A stretch of DNA of 9,744 nucleotides from Actinomycetota bacterium. GTDB taxonomy: Bacteria > Actinomycetota > Actinomycetes > Actinomycetales > Microbacteriaceae. Below, one piece after another: positions 5,586 to 9,744 of the stretch. The stretch's first letter is position 1. The number at the start of each line of letters is the position of its first letter. Location of the stretch: contig WLDR01000045.1 of NCBI GenBank assembly GCA_009704705.1, forward strand, positions 1-9,744, read 5' to 3'. The notes under the pieces are model-generated. The model was not told where the DNA came from. It did not search any database and was given only the letters and a program-made list of their open reading frames with translations. Both the position numbers and the translations under genes were made by a program.

Positions 5586-7109
5586 CTAGTTTTTGCGGCG
5601 CAACCTGTCGAAGAACTTCGCTGGTGTCGTGATCGTCAGATTTTCTGACTTGTGCAACACAACTGAGCCATAAGCGCGCAGTCGGCGAAAACGATCACTG
5701 ACAAAGAAGAACGGTGTTCCGAAAGCGATGAGCAAACCCGTCGCGCCTATCGGCCCAAGAATCGACAGACCCGTGTTCACCAGGTCGCCGATTGACGGGT
5801 CCGGCGTTGGTGGCGGTGGCGGTGTCGGGTCAACATCCCACTGTGCCCAGAGGCTCTGGTCTGAGCTGAAGTCAAAATCCGCGCCATCGGCGTAGGGCGT
5901 TCCGGAGCCATCCTGCTCGGTATTCCAACCCGCGAACACGTAACCCGGGAATGAAAATGGGTTGCTAGAGAGGGCCGCTGTTCCCGATTCTTCCTGGGTT
6001 GCCGGTGATCCGGTACCGCCGTTCGGCTCAAACGTCACAGTGAAGGTTGGGTTTGCCGTCCACTGGGCATACAGGGCGAGGTCCGCTGAAAAGTCGTACG
6101 ACTCCTCATTCGTGTAGGCGTCGCCGCTGCCGTTTTCGTCGGTGTTCCAGCCCGCAAAGGTATGGCCAGGGCGACTGAACCCATTCGGCGTCAGGGTTGC
6201 CGTGGATGCGGAAGCCTGAGCCGAAGTCGTGCCTGTCGCATCCGCCGCGTTGGCATTGAACGTGACAACCTTGCTCACCGGAATAGAGTCGGCCAAAACG
6301 AACGTACCTGGCGGGGTTTGTGACAGTGTCGACGTGACGAGGTTGTCGAATTCGAACCCGGGGCCACTGAAGCGCACTGAATCCAATGTCATTGAATCCG
6401 GCATGTAGAGGTTCAAATAGACGTACTGGGCACCCGGCCCCATCGTCGACGGCGACGGCGGGTAGATGACCGACCACGCGCGGGGGTTTCCGAAATAGTA
6501 ACCCTTGGGGTACATCGTTGAATCAATGCTCGTCACAAACTTGTCGAGGGCCTCGTCGCCCGCGGGCCACGGCGACGGTGGGGCGGCGCCTAAGAACGAC
6601 ACCAATTGCGAGCTGCTGAATGTTGCCACGACAGTTCCGCCATTGAGGAACTCAACCTTGTTGCCGTTGTTACCGCCCGACCACCAAAAGCCGACGTATC
6701 TGACAGGGTTCGTGAATCCGAAAGTGATGCTGCGTGTTGGGTTGACGCCGTCAATGTACCAACCGGTGCCAGCGGAGTTGGATCCGGCCCCGCCGACTGT
6801 AGCAGTGGGGCCCGTCGTGCTGGCACCCGAAAAGAAACCGGCGGCCAAAATGTTGCAAGCTTGAGGCATGTTCGCCGTCAAGGTCCCGGTAGCGACCGAG
6901 GTCGGGCATGGTCCCTCAGAAAAACTGTCGAATGACTCGAGCAGGGCGTCTGCGCCCGTCACATCTGAACCTTGAACAAAGGGTGGTGACAGATAAAGGC
7001 TGATGTTTCCAGGCGCGGCGGCGGCGACCTGTGCGGGCACAATGCCGGCGAGCAACACGAGGGCAGATGCCGCGACAACCCCACCGATTCGACGAATGAC
7101 AACGCTCAC
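5586..7109 (-). CDS. Secreted/surface protein with two InlB-type B-repeats and C-terminal membrane segment
   Basis: Numbering is from the GTG at 7109 (507 residues). A signal peptide (basic IRR, hydrophobic core, Ala-rich cleavage region near residues 27-33) is followed by a beta-rich domain to about residue 265 with two cysteines (C68, C85) and the element YVGFWWSGGNNGN (138-150), which resembles domains of exosortase-dependent surface proteins. Two InlB B-repeats (Flg_new type) follow at about 280-350 and 355-424, each with FAGWNT and ending AQW, then a Pro-rich linker, LVNTG (443-447), a hydrophobic helix and a basic tail of about 36 residues. B-repeat proteins are usually surface exposed. 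Another in-frame GTG at 7127 would add six residues; 7109 is preferred because AAGGG at 7124-7120 can act as its ribosome binding site. Function, probably envelope or adhesion related, is inference. Confidence 0.8.
   Translation of the reverse strand: MSVVIRRIGGVVAASALVLLAGIVPAQVAAAAPGNISLYLSPPFVQGSDVTGADALLESFDSFSEGPCPTSVATGTLTANMPQACNILAAGFFSGASTTGPTATVGGAGSNSAGTGWYIDGVNPTRSITFGFTNPVRYVGFWWSGGNNGNKVEFLNGGTVVATFSSSQLVSFLGAAPPSPWPAGDEALDKFVTSIDSTMYPKGYYFGNPRAWSVIYPPSPSTMGPGAQYVYLNLYMPDSMTLDSVRFSGPGFEFDNLVTSTLSQTPPGTFVLADSIPVSKVVTFNANAADATGTTSAQASASTATLTPNGFSRPGHTFAGWNTDENGSGDAYTNEESYDFSADLALYAQWTANPTFTVTFEPNGGTGSPATQEESGTAALSSNPFSFPGYVFAGWNTEQDGSGTPYADGADFDFSSDQSLWAQWDVDPTPPPPPTPDPSIGDLVNTGLSILGPIGATGLLIAFGTPFFFVSDRFRRLRAYGSVVLHKSENLTITTPAKFFDRLRRKN
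5838..6047 (-). repeat. InlB-type B-repeat 2 (protein repeat)
   Basis: This codes for the second copy, beginning FTVTFEPNGGTGSP and ending SLWAQW, with the signature PGYVFAGWNT and an acidic DGSGTPY turn. It is the more canonical copy, with the NGGTG turn intact. Confidence 0.85.
6060..6272 (-). repeat. InlB-type B-repeat 1 (protein repeat)
   Basis: This codes for the first copy, beginning VVTFNANAADATG and ending LYAQW, with the signature PGHTFAGWNT and the DENGSGDAY turn. The usual NGGxG turn is replaced by NAADATG, so this copy has diverged from copy 2. Confidence 0.8.
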
Positions 7110-7133
7110 GTGCACAACACCCTTCACAGTCTC

Positions 7134-7146
7134 AGAACGATGTTCT
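7134..7146. promoter_or_regulatory. 13-bp palindrome upstream of the B-repeat protein gene
   Basis: AGAAC-GAT-GTTCT is a perfect inverted repeat with 5-bp arms and a 3-bp centre, 25 to 37 bases before the preferred start. Its position fits an operator. It recalls the LexA box GAAC-N4-GTTC but has a 3-base centre, so LexA binding is not supported. Confidence 0.3.
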
Positions 7147-7270
7147 ACACTAGCCCATTATTCGGTCGTTGCTCCTTACTGGTATCCGTTTGCACACGCA
7201 TCGCGCGGACACCAGTTCCACGCCAAGCAACTTCCCAAACTCCTATTTGACCGCGGACTAGGGGCCCTTG

Positions 7271-8188
7271 TTATGGAAGTTCCCGGAAGCTTCCGCTCTC
7301 TTTCAAGGCCGAACGAACGGCTTCGAGTTGTTCAAGAAGGCGATTTGCCTCTTCTTGAGAGATCTTCCCGTCAGCGAGAGCCGCCTCGATCGAGTTCGAA
7401 TAGTTTCGAAGCTCGGTACTGTCGTTGCTCGACTCGTTCGCCTCGTCTCGGGCCTGGTCCATCGAGTGCAGGACCACACCAATGAGAATGTTCAAAACCG
7501 TAAAAACAATGATGAACACGTAGCTCACGAAGAACGGAATGGCAAACGGTGAGATTGCCATGGCCTCTTCGAGATAGACCGGAAAGTTCTCCAGCGTCAG
7601 CAAGATGAAGAGTGACTTGAACGACGCACCGATGTCTCCCCAGCTTGTGGGAGCGCCCGCACCGAAGAGGTACGTGCCGGCCATTCCATAGACGAAAAGC
7701 AAGAGAGAGATGACAACCGTCATGCTCAGAAGCGGAGGAATTGACTTCACAATCGATGCCACGAGGATCTTGACATCGGGAAGGAACCTGAGGATGCGCA
7801 GCAACCGCATGAGCCGCAGAAGTCGGAGCAGTGCGGTCTGGCCCTCGAGAACAGGCACGAGAGCAATCACAAGAAAATCAAAGACGTTCCATCCGGACCG
7901 GAAGAACATCCATGGCTTCGTTCCGTAGCTCACAATCCGAAAGACCAGTTCCACAACGTAGATACCGAAGGCAACCTGGTCGATGAAGTGAGCCGACTGA
8001 CTGACCGAGGGGGAAAGTTCCGAGAACGTGAGAACGGCCAGAGCAATGGCGTTGGTAAAAATAACAAAAGCGATGAACACCTCAAACGCGGAGCTGTAAA
8101 GAATTCGCGTCATCCAGAGGATTCGATACTTCGGCAGCTGAAAGGTTTCGCCGGTAAGTCGAAACGTGATTTCGCGATTCGAAGACAT
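7271..8188 (-). CDS. One-domain voltage-gated cation channel (bacterial Nav/NaChBac superfamily)
   Basis: This 305-residue ion transport protein has six membrane segments. S1 is at about 34-55, S2 at 68-88, S3 at 99-115 with the conserved NVFDF (D104), and S4 at 119-136 with arginines at every third position (R122, R125, R128, R131, R134), an intact voltage sensor. S5 spans 152-175, then the pore loop with filter T198-L-E-N-F-P203, then S6 at 216-240. Known NaChBac relatives have TLESW at the filter; here E200 is kept but SW is NF and a proline follows. The cytoplasmic tail (241-305) is polar and helical, with a segment like SHOCT domains (ALADGKISQEEANRLLEQL). Tetramers would form the pore. 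The start is the ATG at 8188, behind GGGAGGG; a 22-residue longer form is unlikely. Ion selectivity (Na or Ca) cannot be read from sequence. Confidence 0.92.
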   Translation of the reverse strand: MSSNREITFRLTGETFQLPKYRILWMTRILYSSAFEVFIAFVIFTNAIALAVLTFSELSPSVSQSAHFIDQVAFGIYVVELVFRIVSYGTKPWMFFRSGWNVFDFLVIALVPVLEGQTALLRLLRLMRLLRILRFLPDVKILVASIVKSIPPLLSMTVVISLLLFVYGMAGTYLFGAGAPTSWGDIGASFKSLFILLTLENFPVYLEEAMAISPFAIPFFVSYVFIIVFTVLNILIGVVLHSMDQARDEANESSNDSTELRNYSNSIEAALADGKISQEEANRLLEQLEAVRSALKESGSFRELP

Positions 8189-8191
8189 CTG

Positions 8192-8198
8192 CCCTCCC
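8192..8198 (-). promoter_or_regulatory. Shine-Dalgarno that fixes the channel start
   Basis: GGGAGGG on the minus strand ends three bases before the ATG at 8188 (four from GGGAGG). The longer candidate start at 8254 has no comparable site and would fall upstream of the predicted transcription start near 8251. Confidence 0.8.
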
Positions 8199-8257
8199 GT
8201 GGCCGATTCCGTGCGCCTGTGCTGTCGGGTAAAGCATAACGACCGACGGTCCATCGC

Positions 8258-8286
8258 CTTCTATTGGCGTCTCGAGACCTGTTCAA
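8258..8286 (-). promoter_or_regulatory. Candidate promoter of the channel gene
   Basis: On the minus strand, TTGAAC at 8286-8281 and TAGAAG at 8263-8258 are separated by exactly 17 bases, each matching consensus at four of six positions. The start would be near 8251. A second possible -10, TATGCT at 8238-8233, fits TAnnnT but lacks a clear -35. Since a terminator lies just upstream, the channel gene should need its own promoter. Confidence 0.35.
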
Positions 8287-8325
8287 GCCCACCCGGACGC
8301 GTTCAACAATCCCCAACAGAACACG

Positions 8326-8364
8326 AAATGAAGAAGCCCCACGTGACGTGGGGCTTCTTCATTT
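8326..8364 (-). terminator. Long perfect hairpin terminator after the LPxTG protein gene
   Basis: This is a perfect inverted repeat with 18-bp arms (8326-8343 and 8347-8364) and a 3-base loop, TGA, with core CCCCACG/CGTGGGG flanked by AAATGAAGAAG/CTTCTTCATTT. It begins 24 bases beyond the stop codon of the gene at 8389. The T-rich outer arm provides a weak U-tract in either direction. It separates that gene from the downstream channel gene. Confidence 0.85.
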
Positions 8365-8388
8365 GACGTTCCTCAGTGGGATTGCTAG

Positions 8389-9297
8389 TTATGCAGCCGA
8401 ACGGCGCCGAATCACAACGAGTGCGATACCGGCAGCAGCAAGCGCAAGGGCGCTACCGAAGATGCCGCCCATCGCCGCTGAGTCAGCGCCGGTGTCGGGG
8501 AGCTTCGGCGTCGATAGCGGTCCGACAACGATTGCCTCGGAGTAGAACTCGGTGCCGTTGCTGGTGAGCTGACCCGTAAGCTGCTTCGTTCCCGCATAGT
8601 CGGTGATGTCGGCAGAGTAAATCTCGGAATTGTTGACCTCGTCAATAACCCAGGCAATGCCCGACGAGTCGAACGTGAGCCCGGCGTTGTCTCCGGACGG
8701 CATTGCTGAGGAACCAACCTGCGCGAACGCTCCAGTGGTCGTGCTGATAGTGCCAATTTCTCCGTTTGAGTAGTTCGCGCCATACAGCGTGCCGTTGGGC
8801 GCAAACGCCATTCCGTAGAAAGAGTCAGTACCCGAAACCACGCCAACGCCGTCTCCGCACACGGCATTTCCAAGGTTCACCGGTCGAAGATTATCTGTAT
8901 CGTCGTCCCACACCCACGCGTTTCCGGATGCGTCAATCGCCAGCGTGTAAGGATCGCAATCGAAAGCGTCAATGAGGGTCAAAGTCTTGGCTACTGGGTC
9001 AAAAACAGCCAAGTCGACTCCGACTGTCCAGTCGATGACGTAAATCTTGCCGTCGACGGCGTTATAGGCCGGGCTCGAAAAGCACTGGCCCTCGATGCCG
9101 GGAACGACCTCAGTGACGGCGCCCGTTGCAACGTCAACGAGACCGACAGCTGGATCAATGATTCCGTCTTCACAGCCAAACACATAGAGCCCTTCGCCGG
9201 CTGGCAGCGATCGCGGGGCGGCAAGAGCCGGGGTTGACGCGAGCAACAGGGCAGCCGAAACTGCTGTTCCTACCGCGATCAAGATTTTTTTCTTCAT
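8389..9297 (-). CDS. LPxTG-anchored secreted protein, probably beta-propeller
   Basis: This 302-residue protein has a classical signal peptide (MKKK, hydrophobic core, cleavage after ALA at about residue 27). A C-terminal cell-wall sorting signal follows the mature part: LPDTG (266-270), a hydrophobic helix (277-296) and the tail RRRSAA. A sortase should therefore cleave between T269 and G270 and attach it to the wall; no sortase is in the window. The mature part repeats short units of the kind found in NHL/YncE-like propellers (for example YNAVDGKIYVID, LAIDASGNAWVW, MAFAPNGTLYGA, LTFDSSGIAWVID), suggesting a folded beta-propeller. Four cysteines (C42, C72, C114, C147) could form two disulfides. 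The ligand is unknown. The ATG has AAAGGA about six bases upstream, and an exact hairpin terminator follows the gene. Confidence 0.87.
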   Translation of the reverse strand: MKKKILIAVGTAVSAALLLASTPALAAPRSLPAGEGLYVFGCEDGIIDPAVGLVDVATGAVTEVVPGIEGQCFSSPAYNAVDGKIYVIDWTVGVDLAVFDPVAKTLTLIDAFDCDPYTLAIDASGNAWVWDDDTDNLRPVNLGNAVCGDGVGVVSGTDSFYGMAFAPNGTLYGANYSNGEIGTISTTTGAFAQVGSSAMPSGDNAGLTFDSSGIAWVIDEVNNSEIYSADITDYAGTKQLTGQLTSNGTEFYSEAIVVGPLSTPKLPDTGADSAAMGGIFGSALALAAAGIALVVIRRRSAA

Positions 9298-9316
9298 GAG
9301 TTTTCCTTTACCACAT

Positions 9317-9350
9317 AGACAAAAAACAGTTCTTTTAAAAAAAAATTAAG
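9317..9350. other. A/T-rich tract upstream of the LPxTG protein gene
   Basis: Within an otherwise GC-rich sequence this stretch has a run of six A's near 9320-9325 and a run of nine A's at 9337-9345. On the minus strand these are T-tracts directly before the LPxTG gene, compatible with an AT-rich promoter or bent DNA. No clear -35/-10 pair could be assigned within it. Confidence 0.4.
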
Positions 9351-9477
9351 TAGCACAAAAAGTCATTAATTCACGTCGTGATCATGCTGCGTTTTGTGGT
9401 GACGCCGTTGGCCCCGGCGTAGAAACCCCTCTCGACTCGTTGCGTCTCACGGCTCCGTCACGTCTTCGGGCCACCCT

Positions 9478-9483
9478 TACGCT
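9478..9483 (+). promoter_or_regulatory. Candidate -10 box for leaderless glycerate kinase transcript
   Basis: TACGCT fits TAnnnT and lies at positions -12 to -7 relative to the A of the ATG at 9490, exactly where a -10 would sit if transcription began at the start codon. The -35 is poor (CCGTCA at 9455-9460). No Shine-Dalgarno is present before the ATG. Confidence 0.4.
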
Positions 9484-9489
9484 GTGCAT

Positions 9490-9744
9490 ATGCGCTCGCC
9501 CAAGATCATCGTCGCGCCAGACTCCTTCAAGGGAACTCTCTCAGCGCTGGCTGCCGCCGAGGCAATAGGTGCCGGGTGGTCGGCAGCACGACCAGATGAC
9601 AACGTAATGCTGCTACCCCAGGCCGATGGGGGTGAGGGGTCACTCGACGCGATCGAACGGGCGGTAGCGGGCCAAGGCACTCGCATGAAGTCGGCTACCC
9701 CCAAACTCCTGCACAAACTTGCCGGTGTCACCGTGGTGAGCCAC
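9490..9744 (+). CDS. Glycerate kinase, N-terminal part (runs off right edge)
   Basis: The plus strand is open for 85 codons to the window end, with the unmistakable start of type I glycerate kinases: IIVAPDSFKGTLSA (residues 6-19) and PQADGGEGSLDAI (43-55), the latter being the conserved ADGGEG glycine-rich motif. The enzyme phosphorylates glycerate to a phosphoglycerate with ATP in the cytoplasm, as the exit of glycerate or glyoxylate catabolism. About three quarters of the expected length of some 370 to 380 residues lies beyond the edge. An in-frame GTG two codons upstream (9484) is an alternative start; the ATG is preferred because it fits the leaderless promoter geometry. The residues after 66 (KSATPKLLHKLAG) are less typical of the family, as expected for this variable region. 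Confidence 0.9.
   Translation, partial: MRSPKIIVAPDSFKGTLSALAAAEAIGAGWSAARPDDNVMLLPQADGGEGSLDAIERAVAGQGTRMKSATPKLLHKLAGVTVVSH

Noticed and set aside
7134..7146. LexA/SOS box
   Set aside because: The half-sites are right (GAAC/GTTC) but the centre is 3 bases rather than the usual 4, and no SOS gene is adjacent.
8189..8254. 22-residue N-terminal extension of the channel
   Set aside because: The 66-base extension has no ribosome binding site. The ATG at 8188 has a strong one, and the candidate promoter start falls inside the extension.
9402..9420. GC hairpin ACGCCG/CGGCGT between the LPxTG and glycerate kinase genes as a terminator
   Set aside because: The arms are only 6 bp, no T-tract follows on either strand, and both flanking genes start here rather than end.
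1..9744. CRISPR array, transposon, prophage or toxin-antitoxin module
   Set aside because: No spaced direct repeats, transposase, integrase or paired small toxin/antitoxin genes can be seen on either strand.

Overview
The window looks like a chromosomal segment of an actinobacterium, most likely a member of the Microbacteriaceae with moderate G+C content. This rests on the RpoB N-terminus, actinobacterial-type promoters (TAnnnT -10 boxes), a DUF4916-type NUDIX-like protein, DivIVA/Scy-like coiled-coil proteins and LPxTG anchoring. The family placement is inference from protein style; there is no rRNA to confirm it. Nothing indicates a plasmid, prophage, insertion sequence, tRNA or CRISPR array.

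Layout. (1) 1-776, minus: the first 258 codons of rpoB, running off the left edge and starting at a TTG codon behind a strong Shine-Dalgarno. (2) 777-1030: a divergent regulatory region with a good candidate rpoB promoter (leader about 180 nt) and a separate -10 for the plus-strand operon. (3) 1031-2841, plus: a tight three-gene operon of a spermidine-synthase-like methyltransferase-fold protein, a SprT-like zinc protein and an SRPBCC-fold protein. (4) 2822-4953, minus: two tandem, co-linear coiled-coil paralogues with DivIVA-like N-termini. The last of them overlaps the plus-strand operon tail-to-tail by 20 bp, across a GC palindrome. (5) 5030-7109, minus: a NUDIX-fold protein with a degenerate Nudix box, preceded by a secreted or surface protein with two InlB-type B-repeats and a C-terminal membrane segment. 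(6) 7271-8188, minus: a one-domain voltage-gated cation channel of the bacterial Nav (NaChBac) superfamily with an unusual selectivity filter, TLENFP. (7) 8389-9297, minus: a secreted LPxTG-anchored, probably beta-propeller protein, followed by a long perfect hairpin terminator. (8) 9490-9744, plus: the start of a glycerate kinase gene, apparently leaderless.

How the genes may work together. The region is mostly ordinary core or near-core chromosome. The part that stands out is the minus-strand series from 9297 down to 2822: a sorted surface protein, a voltage-gated channel, a repeat-containing envelope protein, a NUDIX-like protein and two polar or cytoskeletal scaffold candidates. Only some of these are close enough to share a transcript (InlB protein with NUDIX; scaffold 1 with scaffold 2). 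A functional link across the whole series is speculation; the least ordinary individual items are the channel filter and the scaffold duplication.
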